From Deltaproteobacteria bacterium (GTDB lineage Bacteria > Myxococcota_A > Polyangia > Nannocystales > Nannocystaceae): a stretch of DNA of 64,000 bases. Both the position numbers and the translations under genes were made by a program. A model generated the notes under the pieces. It saw nothing but the letters and a program-made list of their open reading frames with translations. It was not told the DNA's origin and did no database searches. This document shows positions 1-10,503 of the stretch, piece by piece. The DNA lies in assembly GCA_016709225.1 (NCBI GenBank), contig JADJEE010000012.1, positions 248,001 through 312,000 of the forward strand. Reading direction: 5' to 3'. Every line of letters begins with the position of its first letter. The first letter of the stretch is position 1.

Positions 1-239
1 GCCGACAGCAGCGGCACCAGCCACGGCCACGCGAAGGTCCCACGGCTCCAGCCCTCGAGCGGCCACGCCAGCAGCCACGCGCCATGCAGGAGGAAGAACG
101 CGGGATAGTGGCGCGCGCCGAACTCACGCGCGCCGCGGGCCTGCGCGCGGCGTTGGTTGCGTCGCGCCAGGCGCAGCTCGAGCGCGCGCTGGATCATCAG
201 CGCGACCACCACCGCCACGATCGCGGCGTGTGAGCTCAT
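1..239 (-). CDS. Isoprenylcysteine carboxyl methyltransferase (ICMT)-like protein, partial
   Basis: N-terminal 79 residues of an integral membrane protein; the rest lies beyond the left edge. The start has a hydrophobic stretch (residues 3-15), then QRALELRLARRNQRRA and a conserved REFGARHYP segment, which matches the YpbQ/BpsB branch of ICMT-like membrane methyltransferases. BpsB of Bacillus subtilis O-methylates alkylpyrones made by the adjacent type III polyketide synthase. Here the ATG overlaps the stop of the upstream type III PKS gene by 4 nt (ATGA), so the two are translationally coupled. The same role (methylation of a long-chain pyrone or resorcinol product) is inferred from this context. 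The SAM-binding C-terminus cannot be seen. Confidence 0.75.
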   Translation of the reverse strand, partial: MSSHAAIVAVVVALMIQRALELRLARRNQRRAQARGAREFGARHYPAFFLLHGAWLLAWPLEGWSRGTFAWPWLVPLLS

Positions 240-1282
240 CGGCGAAACCCCGCCGCCTCCGCGCAGAAGCCGGGGCCCAGCCCGACCACCAGGCCCACGC
301 GACCGTCGGGCGCGGTGTGCCGCAGGTGGTGGTCGAGCACGAACAGCGCCGTCGGGCTCGACATGTTGCCGTGCTCGCGCAGCACCGCGCGCGCGCTCGC
401 GAGGCGATCGTCGTCGAGGCCGAGCGCCGCGCCGTAGGCCTCGAGCACCTTGGCACCGCCGGGGTGCACGACCAGGTGCTCGATGTCGCCCGGCGCGACG
501 CCGAGTCCCCGCGCGGCCGCAGCCACGAAACCCGGCATGAGCTCGCGGACGATCGATGGGATGCTGCGGGCGAAGCGGACCTGCAGGCCCTCCTCGCGCA
601 GGTCCCAGCCCATCACGTCCTCGCTGTCGTCGATGAGCTGCGAATGCCCGCCGAGCAGCGCCGGGCCATGGTCGCCGTCGGGCTCGATCACCGCCGCCGC
701 CGCGCCGTCGGCGAACAGCGCCGTCGCGATGAGGTTGGCCTTGCTGCAGTCCGCCGCCACGAAGGTCGCGCTGCAGATCTCCGCGGCGAGCAACAACACC
801 GGCTGCGCCAACCCGCGGCACAGTGACGTCGCGCGGGCCAGGCCTGCGGCCCCGCCGGCGCAGCCGAGGCCCCACACCGGGATCCGCTGCAGCGTGCGCG
901 GCAGGTCGAGCGCCTGCACGAGGGTCGCGTCGAGGCTCGGCGTGGCGATGCCGGTGCTCGTCACCCACACGATGCCGCCCAGCCGATCGCGATCGCCCGA
1001 CCACTGCGAGAGCGCGGCCTCGCCGGCCGCCTGAGCGAGCGCCAGCGCCGAGCTACGCCACAGCGCGTTCTTCTCGGCGAAGCTGCGGGGCTGGGCGTAC
1101 CAGTCGAGCGGTCGCACCAGGTGGCGCGTCGCGATGCCCGCGTGATCGAAGGCCGGCAGCAGGCGCTCGATGCCGGGCAGCGCCGCGAACTGTTCTCGGG
1201 CGAAGGCCCGCGCGGTCGCAGCGTCGATGCGGTGCTCCGGCACCGCGGTCGCGAGCGCGGCCAGCCGTGGCAGCGGCGTCAT
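236..1282 (-). CDS. Type III polyketide synthase (chalcone/stilbene synthase family)
   Basis: A 348-residue thiolase-fold condensing enzyme that would extend a fatty acyl starter with malonyl-CoA and cyclise it to an alkylpyrone or alkylresorcinol. The full triad is visible: Cys141 in GLGCAGG, His273 in VVHPGGAK and Asn306 in EHGNMSSPT. Length fits the family (about 350-390 residues). The ATG at 1282 was chosen because it overlaps the nitroreductase stop as ATGA and the alignment-like N-terminus begins there; an upstream in-frame extension is not credible. It sits between a nitroreductase and an ICMT-like methyltransferase, an arrangement resembling bpsA-bpsB. The starter unit and product cannot be read from sequence. 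Confidence 0.92.
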   Translation of the reverse strand: MTPLPRLAALATAVPEHRIDAATARAFAREQFAALPGIERLLPAFDHAGIATRHLVRPLDWYAQPRSFAEKNALWRSSALALAQAAGEAALSQWSGDRDRLGGIVWVTSTGIATPSLDATLVQALDLPRTLQRIPVWGLGCAGGAAGLARATSLCRGLAQPVLLLAAEICSATFVAADCSKANLIATALFADGAAAAVIEPDGDHGPALLGGHSQLIDDSEDVMGWDLREEGLQVRFARSIPSIVRELMPGFVAAAARGLGVAPGDIEHLVVHPGGAKVLEAYGAALGLDDDRLASARAVLREHGNMSSPTALFVLDHHLRHTAPDGRVGLVVGLGPGFCAEAAGFRR

Positions 1283-2088
1283 CTCGAGGTGCCGCCATCG
1301 TCGGTCGGATCCGCCTCGGGTCGATCGCAGCGATCGCGGAAGACGTACTGCGACAGACGCTTGCGGTGGGCCGAGGTCCAGTCGATCGCCGGTCGCTTGC
1401 GCTCCGGCGGCAGGTAGCCCAGGCGGTACATCGCGACCAGCTCGAGTTCGTCGGGCACCCGTAGCAGCGCGGCGATCTCGGCCCACGCCTCGGGGAATTC
1501 CATCGGCGTCGAGATGAACTGGATGCCCATGCCGAGATCGACGGTGGTCAGCCAGATGTTCTCGATCGCCATGCCGAGGCCCAGCAGGCTGTACAGACCC
1601 GAGAGCTCGCCCTTGCGGTACTCCTCGCGCGTCAGCATCGCGCCCAGCAACAACGGACTACCGGCGACCAGCTTCTCGTTGTCGCGTCCGAGGGTCTTGG
1701 GCACGCCGAGGGTGTTCACGACCTTCTGGCCGGTCTCGCTGAACACGTGGCGCGCGAACGGGCGCAGCGGCGCCGGCAGGTGATCGATGTAGATGCCGTC
1801 GCGGCGCTCGTCCATCTCGGCGGCCGAGAAGCGAAAGTAGCGACGGTAGCGCGTGAAGAACTTACCGCCGCTCATCAGCCCCTCCATGGTGCGACCGGCG
1901 ATGCTCGAGATCGACGCGCGCAGCTGCGGGTCGGTGACCAGCACGAAGCGCCAGGGCTGCGAGTTGAAGTGGCTGGGCGCCCGTGAAGCGGCCTCCATCA
2001 GGCGGTGCTGATGTTCCAGCGAGACCGGCTGACTCGAGAGTTCGCCGTTGGTCGTGCTGCGACGGAGGATCGCGTCTCGGAGTTCCAT
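1279..2088 (-). CDS. Nitroreductase family protein
   Basis: A 269-residue FMN-dependent nitroreductase-fold protein. It opens with a typical RRST-like segment (residues 8-12) and carries SRAPSHFNSQPWRFV near residue 35-50, the FMN-contacting signature of the family, followed by a central SGLYSLLGLGMAIENIWL helix and a C-terminal GYLPPERKRP element. Start ATG at 2088 preferred over an upstream in-frame ATG at 2175 because homology begins at MELRDAILRR. The stop overlaps the type III PKS start by 4 nt, so an oxidoreductive step on the polyketide or its precursor is plausible but only inferred. Confidence 0.88.
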   Translation of the reverse strand: MELRDAILRRSTTNGELSSQPVSLEHQHRLMEAASRAPSHFNSQPWRFVLVTDPQLRASISSIAGRTMEGLMSGGKFFTRYRRYFRFSAAEMDERRDGIYIDHLPAPLRPFARHVFSETGQKVVNTLGVPKTLGRDNEKLVAGSPLLLGAMLTREEYRKGELSGLYSLLGLGMAIENIWLTTVDLGMGIQFISTPMEFPEAWAEIAALLRVPDELELVAMYRLGYLPPERKRPAIDWTSAHRKRLSQYVFRDRCDRPEADPTDDGGTSR

Positions 2089-2140
2089 GGGGGTCGCCTC
2101 GTGGCGATGCGCCCGACGGCGGGCGTCACCGTGGCCTTGC

Positions 2141-2428
2141 TTAGCACGTCCACGCCAGGAGGTAGCCGATCGCACCCAGCAGCGCGAGGGCGGGGTGCCA
2201 CCAGGTGTGCGGGCGCGCCCGCGGGAACGCGGCCAGCGCCGCGACTACGAGCCATAGCGCGGGGTGGTACGCCAGCAGCACGCACGCGCCGGTCGTCACG
2301 CACACCGCCGCGTAGGCGGCGTGGTGCCACCGACCGAAGTGCAGCCCGGCGAGCCATGCGAGGGCACCGAGCGCGCAGTTCACCGCGAAGGCCGTGGTCG
2401 CCAGCAGCAGCACGAGCGACGCGAGCAT
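2141..2428 (-). CDS. Small integral membrane protein
   Basis: A 95-residue hydrophobic protein with three predicted membrane helices (about residues 2-26, 36-54 and 56-68 merging into 79-93) and a His/Trp-rich connector (HFGRWHHAAY, RPHTWWHPA). No family recognised. It lies 52 bp upstream of the nitroreductase-PKS operon on the same strand, so it may be the first gene of that operon. The ATG at 2428 directly precedes the first helix. Divergent from the DUF255 gene at 2555. Confidence 0.6.
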   Translation of the reverse strand: MLASLVLLLATTAFAVNCALGALAWLAGLHFGRWHHAAYAAVCVTTGACVLLAYHPALWLVVAALAAFPRARPHTWWHPALALLGAIGYLLAWTC

Positions 2429-2554
2429 ACCCGTGCCGCCCGCGCGCGACCGCCCATCGTCGGCCGCTCGCCCCGGCGAGGGCGCCGTCGGGGCCGATCG
2501 TCGATCCGAACCGGTGGGCGCCGCGTACGCTCTCGCCACGAGGTCCCCACGCGA

Positions 2555-4414
2555 ATGTCTGCGCGTCGTTGCATCGCCGCGGTGTTCTCGCTCGCGGTCG
2601 CCCTGATCGGCTGTCACCGGCACGATGGCCCCACGCGGGCGCCGATGCCGGCCTCGTCGAGCGCCGGCCACGGCGCGATCGAGTGGTCGCCGTGGACGCG
2701 CGAGAGCTTCGCGCGCGCCGCCGCCGAGCACCGCATCATCCTCGTGAACGTGGTCGCGACGTGGTGCCACTGGTGCCACGTGATGGAGGAGACGACCTAC
2801 GACGATCCCGAGGTCGTCGCACTGCTGCGCGAGCACTTCACGACCATCCGCGTCGACTCCGACGCTCGACCCGACGTGGCGGAGCGCTACCGCGAGTGGG
2901 GCTGGCCTGCGACCGGCTTCCTCAGCCCCGATGCAGCGCCGGTGCTCGAGCTACGCGGCTATCAAGACCCGCGATCGTTCGCGAAGATCCTGCGGGGGCT
3001 CGTCGCCGACCGCGAGCGCGGCCAGCTGGCCCATCGCGGCGCACCGCCGGCGCCCCAGCCCGCCGACGTCGCCGAGCTCGACGCGCTGCGCGTCCGCGTG
3101 ACCGCGCAGCTCGACGGCTTCTACGAGCCCGAGCTCGGCGGCTGGGGGAAGGCCCAGCGCTACCCCTCGCCGGCGCCGATCGAGCACGCCCTGTTCCGCA
3201 CCGTCGCGCACGCCGACGCCGCCTGGCGGGCCCGCGCCGAGCAGACCTTGGCGGGCGCGGCATCACTGATCGATCCGGTGTGGGGCGGCATCTATCAGTA
3301 CTCGGTCGACGGCGACTGGCAGCACCCGCACTACGAGAAGATCACCACGCTGCAGGCCGGTGCGATCGGCGTGTTCGCCAAGGCGCACCGCCTCACGGGC
3401 GAGCGTCGCTGGCTCGACGCCGCGTCGTCGATCGCCCGCTACATGGCGACGCGGATGCAGGCGCCCGAGGGCGGCTTCTACACCAGCCAGGACGCCGACC
3501 TGCGCGTGACCGGCAAGCCCGCGGTCGAGGGCGCCCGCTACTACGCGCTCGACGACGCGGGCCGCCGAGCGCTCGGCGTGCCGCGCATCGATACCCACGT
3601 CTACGCGGACCAGAGCGGCATGATGATCGAGGCGCTCGCGGAGCTCTACGCGACCACCGGCGACGACACCTGGCGAGCGCTGGCGATCGACACCGCGTCG
3701 GCGATGATCGAGCGCCATCGCACCGACGACGGCGCGTTCACCCACGCCGCGGGCGACGCAGGTCTGCTGCACCTGCGCGATCAGATCGCGATGGGCCGCG
3801 GCCTGCTCGCGCTGTTCCGCGTCAGGGCCGACCCGCGGTGGCTCGCGCACGCCGAGGCCACCGCGCGCTTCATGCTCACGCACCTGCAGGGCCCGCGCGG
3901 CGGTTTCTACGCCCACACCGCCGACCCGGAGGCGGTCGGGGTCTTCGCCGAGCGCCGCATGCCGACCGAGGAGAACGGCCAGGCCGCGCGGATGTTGGCG
4001 GCGTTGCATCGTCACGAGGACGGCGATGGCGGCCTTGCCACGCCGTATCTCGACGCCGCCCGCCGTGCGCTCGCGGTGCTGGGTGATCCGAAGGCGATCG
4101 CCGCCGAGGGCCGCATCGTCGGCAGCTACCTCATGGGCCTCGAGGAGGTCGTGATGCCGATCGTGGACATCACCGTCGTTGGTGATCTGGGCGACGGCGG
4201 CGCGACGGCGGCACTGCACCGCGCCGCGCTCGCGATCTACGAGCCCCGCGCCGTCATCGAGCTGCAGCACCCGGGCGAGCGCTACCCCGACGTGGGCAAG
4301 CCGGCGGTGTACCTGTGCACGCAGACCGCCTGCAGCACGCCCATCACCAAGCCCGCGCGCCTCGCCGCAACCGCCGCCGCGTTCATCGCGGACTCGCTGC
4401 CCACTTCACGGTGA
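2555..4414 (+). CDS. DUF255 thioredoxin-fold protein (YyaL/SSP411 family) lipoprotein
   Basis: A 619-residue protein. Residues 1-20 form a lipoprotein signal ending in the lipobox LIGC (Cys20). An N-terminal thioredoxin-like DUF255 domain follows with the family motif VVATWCHWCHVM (Cys71-His-Trp-Cys-His75), then a long alpha/alpha-toroid region rich in aromatic-Gly pairs (GGWGKAQRYP, GGIYQYSVDGDW, EGGFYTSQDAD) and a C-terminal thioredoxin-like half. The family (YyaL, human SPATA20) has no settled function, though the toroid resembles N-acylglucosamine epimerases. Length is slightly under the usual 650-700. The lipid anchor is unusual for a family that is often cytosolic. Start ATG at 2555 gives a clean signal peptide; an upstream frame extension to 2264 is rejected. 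Confidence 0.9.
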   Translation: MSARRCIAAVFSLAVALIGCHRHDGPTRAPMPASSSAGHGAIEWSPWTRESFARAAAEHRIILVNVVATWCHWCHVMEETTYDDPEVVALLREHFTTIRVDSDARPDVAERYREWGWPATGFLSPDAAPVLELRGYQDPRSFAKILRGLVADRERGQLAHRGAPPAPQPADVAELDALRVRVTAQLDGFYEPELGGWGKAQRYPSPAPIEHALFRTVAHADAAWRARAEQTLAGAASLIDPVWGGIYQYSVDGDWQHPHYEKITTLQAGAIGVFAKAHRLTGERRWLDAASSIARYMATRMQAPEGGFYTSQDADLRVTGKPAVEGARYYALDDAGRRALGVPRIDTHVYADQSGMMIEALAELYATTGDDTWRALAIDTASAMIERHRTDDGAFTHAAGDAGLLHLRDQIAMGRGLLALFRVRADPRWLAHAEATARFMLTHLQGPRGGFYAHTADPEAVGVFAERRMPTEENGQAARMLAALHRHEDGDGGLATPYLDAARRALAVLGDPKAIAAEGRIVGSYLMGLEEVVMPIVDITVVGDLGDGGATAALHRAALAIYEPRAVIELQHPGERYPDVGKPAVYLCTQTACSTPITKPARLAATAAAFIADSLPTSR

Positions 4415-4440
4415 CGCCACCACGGTGGCATGCTGCCCGC

Positions 4441-4869
4441 GTGTCGAACTCGGTCACCGCCGCCACCATCTCCACCCTCACCCGCATCGCACTCGCGCTC
4501 GCGCTGGCCGGCGCGTGGGCGTGCAAGGCGAGCCCCACGGGCAACGATGGCGCCGACTCGGTGCCGCCACCGGCCACCACCGCCCACGACACCGCGGTCG
4601 CACCCCACTCGGGCGATGACGCCGCGGTCGCACCCCACTCGGGCGACGGCGCGGCGGCGCGGACGTGTGCGAGCGACGACGACTGTGACGGGGGCATCTG
4701 CGAGGGCGAGGGCTGTGGCGACGTGCTCGGCACCTGCGTCGCGCGCGATCGCATGTGCACGCGCGACGCCCAGCTGTACTGCGGCTGCGACGGCGTCGAG
4801 TTCCGCGCCTCGGGTCGCTGCCCCAATCGACGCTATGCCCACCGTGGGCCCTGCACCACCGAACCTTAG
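4441..4869 (+). CDS. Cys-rich lipoprotein with Kazal-like C-terminus
   Basis: A 142-residue exported protein starting at GTG 4441. Residues 1-27 form a signal peptide ending in LAGAWAC. A low-complexity linker holds a 10-residue tandem repeat (VAPHSGDDAA, VAPHSGDGAA; two 30-bp copies). The C-terminal 80 residues contain about ten cysteines with the order CASDDDCDGGIC, GCGDVLGTC and YCGCDG, the last resembling the YCGCDGxxY core of Kazal-type protease-inhibitor domains seen in many myxobacterial lipoproteins. A role as inhibitor is inferred weakly; it could be only structural. It follows the DUF255 gene by 26 bp. No Shine-Dalgarno is visible. Confidence 0.65.
   Translation: MSNSVTAATISTLTRIALALALAGAWACKASPTGNDGADSVPPPATTAHDTAVAPHSGDDAAVAPHSGDGAAARTCASDDDCDGGICEGEGCGDVLGTCVARDRMCTRDAQLYCGCDGVEFRASGRCPNRRYAHRGPCTTEP
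4591..4650 (+). repeat. Two-copy 30-bp in-frame tandem repeat
   Basis: Two adjacent 30-bp units (4591-4620 and 4621-4650), sharing the core cgcggtcgcaccccactcgg, encode the duplicated linker of the Cys-rich lipoprotein. Being a multiple of three, copy-number change would keep frame. Confidence 0.85.
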
Positions 4870-5007
4870 GAGACACGCCCACGACCGCGCGCCGCTGGGC
4901 CATCGAGATCGCCCCAAGCGCGGGCCCGCCCCGCCGGAACGTGGCTTCGATCACTCGCCGCGCCCTGGAGGCATCCGCGGCGGGCGGGCGTGGACTATCC
5001 TCGGACG

Positions 5008-5637
5008 ATGGGATGGCTGGCGACCGCGGTGATGCTGGCGAGCCTCGGCGAGCTGCCATGGCAGGGCAACGAGCCGCAGGCGGCGAGCAGCTCGGGTGAC
5101 ACCGGCGCAGCGACTGGATCGGAGTCCGGCACCGACGGCAGCACGGGTGTCGCGACCGACGGCGGCACGGGTGTCGCGACCGACGGCGGCACGGGTGTCG
5201 CGACCGACGGCAGCACGGGTGTCGCGACCGATGTCGGCACCGGCTCCGACGGTGGTGGCACCGACGCCGCCACCGCGGGCAGCGGCTCGGACGGCACCGC
5301 AAGCGGTGGCGCTGGCTCCGGCAGCGACAGCGGTGATCCCTCGACCACCAACGACGGCGGCACCCAGGACGACGCCGGCGCCAGCACCGAGACCGGCATC
5401 GGCATCGACTTCGGTAGCGATGGCTGCGGCGGTGGCAGCAGCGACGACGACATCGACGACGGCGACGCATCCGATGGCTGCGGCGACGACGAAGATCCCG
5501 GCTGCCTCGACGACGACGCGAACAACAGCGACAACTTCTGCGGCGTGTCGCGACGCGGACGGGAGCGCGCCGCGATCGCGGCGCTGCTGATCCTGCTCGC
5601 ACGACCGCGACGCCCCCGCGCGCAGGTGCGCCGATGA
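5008..5637 (+). CDS. Low-complexity Ser/Gly/Asp-rich exported protein
   Basis: A 209-residue protein from ATG 5008. A short hydrophobic N-terminus (GWLATAVMLASLG) precedes about 140 residues of Ser, Gly, Thr and Asp, including four copies of the octapeptide TGVATDGG-type unit. An acidic Cys-containing tail (DGCGGGSSDDDIDDGD, DGCGDDEDPGC) leads to a C-terminal hydrophobic Arg-flanked stretch (AAIAALLILLARPRRPR). That ending resembles a MYXO-CTERM-type sorting tail (Cys, helix, basic cluster) without a canonical match. No enzymatic domain. A TATCCT hexamer at 4996-5001 lies 6 nt before the ATG, suggesting a leaderless mRNA. The stop overlaps the next start (ATGA), so the two exported proteins are coupled. 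Confidence 0.6.
   Translation: MGWLATAVMLASLGELPWQGNEPQAASSSGDTGAATGSESGTDGSTGVATDGGTGVATDGGTGVATDGSTGVATDVGTGSDGGGTDAATAGSGSDGTASGGAGSGSDSGDPSTTNDGGTQDDAGASTETGIGIDFGSDGCGGGSSDDDIDDGDASDGCGDDEDPGCLDDDANNSDNFCGVSRRGRERAAIAALLILLARPRRPRAQVRR
5137..5232 (+). repeat. Four-copy 24-bp tandem repeat (8-aa unit)
   Basis: Four consecutive 24-bp units (5137-5160, 5161-5184, 5185-5208, 5209-5232) share the core gcacgggtgtcgcgaccga with one or two changes each and encode repeats of GSTGVATD/GGTGVATD. Near identity suggests recent slippage or unequal exchange. No spacers, so this is not a CRISPR array. Confidence 0.95.
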
Positions 5638-6469
5638 CGACCACGATGCAGCTGGCCGCCGTGTTCGCGGCGACCCTCGTGGGCACGGCCGCGCACGCCA
5701 GCCCGCCGTCGACGCTCGCCAGCCGTGCACAGCCCGCAGCGTCACCTGGGTCGCCCACCACCTGGGACGAGGTCGATCGAGAGATCGACGTGCACACCAC
5801 GACGACCACGACCACCACCCACGACGGACCGCCGCCGCCGGTGGTGGTCTACGTGCAGCCGGCCGCACCGGCAGCGACGCCGGCCCCCGCGATCGACCCC
5901 GACGTCATCGAAGACCACCGCCGTGAGGGCAACGGACTACTGGTCGGCGCCGGCGTGGCGTCGGCGTTCGGCCTCGTCCTCAACGGCGTGCGTGGCTTCC
6001 TCGTCCAGGGCCCCTGCCAGACCGCCAGCCAAGGCGGCTGCCGCCCGGGGTGGTTCCTGGCCTCGACCGGGGCGTGGATCGCCAACGTCACCAGCTTCAC
6101 CCTCGCGGGCGTCGGCGGGTCCACACGGGGTCGTGCCGACGCGACCCGGGACCGCGAGCGGCACCGACTGCGATCGACGCGGTTCACAGTCACCGGCGCG
6201 TCGCTGCTGACGCTCGGCGTGATCGGCAGCGTCGGCCTGCGACTGGTGTGGTTGGTCGACTACTCCAGCCCGGGCGGCGCGGAGATGCTCGACTTCAAGT
6301 ATCCGCTCGACGCGGCCGCCTACTACGGCGGGCAGCAGCTGAGCGCGATGGCGGTGGCCTACGGGCTCGCAGCGCTGACCTACGGCACCGCGCGTCCGAT
6401 GCGACGGCCGCTGTCGCTGGCACCGATGACGGGCCGCAACCTCGTCGGCCTGCAACTGGGCGGACGCTT

Positions 6470-6473
<4 letters not shown>
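5634..6473 (+). CDS. Membrane protein with signal peptide and Pro/Thr-rich linker
   Basis: A 279-residue protein. Residues 1-22 are a Sec signal peptide ending in AHA-S. A linker with an eight-Thr run (residues 55-62) and PPPPVVVYV precedes two to four membrane helices (about 100-120, 145-160, 186-206, 240-255). The TM pairs flanking a charged RADATRDRERHRLR loop resemble other myxobacterial proteins of unknown function in this window (22862 and 59169 genes). No catalytic motif is evident. Translationally coupled to the preceding low-complexity protein by an ATGA overlap. Its stop lies in a palindrome shared with the converging glgX gene. Confidence 0.6.
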
Positions 6474-8608
<2,135 letters not shown>

Positions 8609-8621
8609 GATACGCCGGCTC

Positions 8622-10298
8622 TCAGCCCGGCGGGTCGCAGATCATGCCGCCCTCGATCTGCGAGTTCGTGCGGAAGGTGTTGAGCAGCTGCCACCACCGC
8701 TTCTCCATCATCGGGATGCGGCCGTCCTCGAGCACGTTGGTCACGTGGTAGGTGTGCTGATTCCAGATGCGGCGGGCCTGGATCCATCGCTCGCGGACGT
8801 CGCGGATGACCTGCACGGTGGGCGCGGTCTGCATGTTCGAGAAGCCCGAGTCCGAGACCACGACGATCTCGGCCGCGCCGTCGTTGTCGACGTCGGCGAC
8901 CACGGGGTACTCCGCGAGCGTCTTCGCGCTGCGCGGCACGCTCAGCAGCGGCATGCCATCGCCGTCGAAGACCCACAGGTTGGTCTCGTCGGCGTACATC
9001 GCCTCGGCCACACCGTTGCCGTCGAAGTCGAAGGCGGTGCCCCCCGCCCAGCCGCTGCCATCCTGCACGCTGGCCTGCCAGCCGACCGTGAAGTCGTTCT
9101 CGAACATGACGTAGGCGTTGGCCGAGCTGGTCGCGACCTCCGAGACGTTGTCGCCGTCGAAGTCGTGGACGGTCGCGGGTCGGAACCAGCTCGCGCCGCC
9201 ACCGGGGGCTTGGTTCATCGCCACGACGGCGCCGGTGTGATCGAGCACCGTCACGCCGCCGTAGCCGGTGATGAGCACCTCGGGCTCGGGGTCACCGTCG
9301 AGGTTGGCGACCTGTGCAAAGCCGCGTTCGAGCTGCGGGTTGCTGAAGTAGACCGTACCGTCGTGGTGATAGGCGTTGGCACCGATGACGATCTCGCCAT
9401 CGCCGTCACCGTCGAGATCCGCCGCGACGGTCGTGAAGTTGTCGGCGACCTGGGTCTCGGGCAGCGTCGCAATGGTGTTGCCGAGGTGATCGATGATCAG
9501 CCGATCCATGCTGATCTCGACGTCGCCGTCGTTGTCGAGGTCGGCCAGCGTGATCGCACCGCCTTGGCTGTGATCGATGGTGCTGGTGTTCTGCCACTTG
9601 ACGGTGCCGTCGTGCTCGAAGGCGATCGCCGACGAGGGCCCGCCGAAGCCCGGGCCGGTGGCCGCGACGATCTCGGGGATGCCGTCGCCGTCGATGTCGC
9701 CGATCGCGGGATTGATCGACCACGTGATCGCGGTGGGGATCATGAAGTGCTCGCTGCCGGTGGCGCCATCGAGCACGTAGATGTGGCCGTCGTTGGGGAA
9801 CGCCGTCACGGCCACCACGATGTCCGGGATGTCGCAGAGGTCGATCTCGCCGTCGGCATTGTCGTCGGTGAGGTTGGCGACCAGCGGCGTGACCAGCGAC
9901 TCGCGCTCCGCACCGGGGCCGTCCCAGGTCCACTGCACGTCGGGCTCGAACGCGTCGGGCGGTGACTGCTGCATGCAGTCACCGATGTTGTTCATGTCGT
10001 CCTCCGAGGCCTTGCAGCTGACCACCTCGCCGCCCGAGCTCGACTCGGATCCACCGGAGAGATCGAACTTGGTGTGGCCACCGCTGCTGTCGGCGGGACT
10101 CGAGGTGCCGGTGGTGTCGACGCCCGTGGCCGAGCCCGCGCTGCTCGTGCCGCCGGTGCTCGTGCCGGCATCGGTGGTGCCGGTCAGGGTCGCGCTGCCC
10201 GATGCCGAGGTGGTCGCATTGCCCTCGGGGTCGAAGCAGGCGCTCGCGGTCGCGATGCAGAGGAGGCCAGTGACATAGGGAGCTCGCCGCGGTTGCAT
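8622..10298 (-). CDS. FG-GAP/VCBS repeat lipoprotein
   Basis: A 558-residue surface lipoprotein. MQPRRAPYVTGLLCIATASAC forms a short signal with Cys21 as the lipidated residue. A 60-residue Ser/Thr/Gly linker follows, then at least six FG-GAP/VCBS-type repeats with calcium-binding DxDGDG loops (for example IGDIDGDGIPEIVAATG, LADLDNDGDVEIS, AADLDGDGDGEIVIG, VHDFDGDNVSEVA). This predicts a beta-propeller as in integrin-like bacterial surface proteins. ATG at 10298 is chosen over one at 10304 because GAGGTG sits about 7 nt upstream of the former; the latter would overlap it. The upstream region and first 11 codons are duplicated in front of the next lipoprotein gene (11457). Confidence 0.85.
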   Translation of the reverse strand: MQPRRAPYVTGLLCIATASACFDPEGNATTSASGSATLTGTTDAGTSTGGTSSAGSATGVDTTGTSSPADSSGGHTKFDLSGGSESSSGGEVVSCKASEDDMNNIGDCMQQSPPDAFEPDVQWTWDGPGAERESLVTPLVANLTDDNADGEIDLCDIPDIVVAVTAFPNDGHIYVLDGATGSEHFMIPTAITWSINPAIGDIDGDGIPEIVAATGPGFGGPSSAIAFEHDGTVKWQNTSTIDHSQGGAITLADLDNDGDVEISMDRLIIDHLGNTIATLPETQVADNFTTVAADLDGDGDGEIVIGANAYHHDGTVYFSNPQLERGFAQVANLDGDPEPEVLITGYGGVTVLDHTGAVVAMNQAPGGGASWFRPATVHDFDGDNVSEVATSSANAYVMFENDFTVGWQASVQDGSGWAGGTAFDFDGNGVAEAMYADETNLWVFDGDGMPLLSVPRSAKTLAEYPVVADVDNDGAAEIVVVSDSGFSNMQTAPTVQVIRDVRERWIQARRIWNQHTYHVTNVLEDGRIPMMEKRWWQLLNTFRTNSQIEGGMICDPPG

Positions 10299-10420
10299 GT
10301 CCATCCACCTCGTTGGGCCGGCCTTCGGGGGCCGATGTGTTCGCGTCGCGGCGCCGCTGGTGCGGTCCTGCGGACGAGCGCTCGCGAGGATTCTAGCGGG
10401 CGGCCCAGCGCGCGGTCCAG
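10266..10420. repeat. Duplicated upstream region, copy 1
   Basis: About 155 bp covering the first codons (MQPRRAPYVTG), ribosome binding site GAGGTG and upstream region of the FG-GAP lipoprotein gene. It matches 11424-11572 over blocks such as agctcgccgcggttgcatgt, gggccgatgtgtt, tgcggtcctgcg and gcgcgcggtcca, with short indels. Confidence 0.85.
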
Positions 10421-10503
10421 CGCGGCCGATGGAACCCGATCAGGCTGGTCGGCTGCCACCGGCTCGACGAGCGGCTCGGCGCCGACGGCGGCCCTCGGCC
10501 CGC

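Noticed and set aside
5137..5232. CRISPR-like repeat
   Set aside because: Units are directly adjacent with no spacers and encode an in-frame octapeptide repeat.
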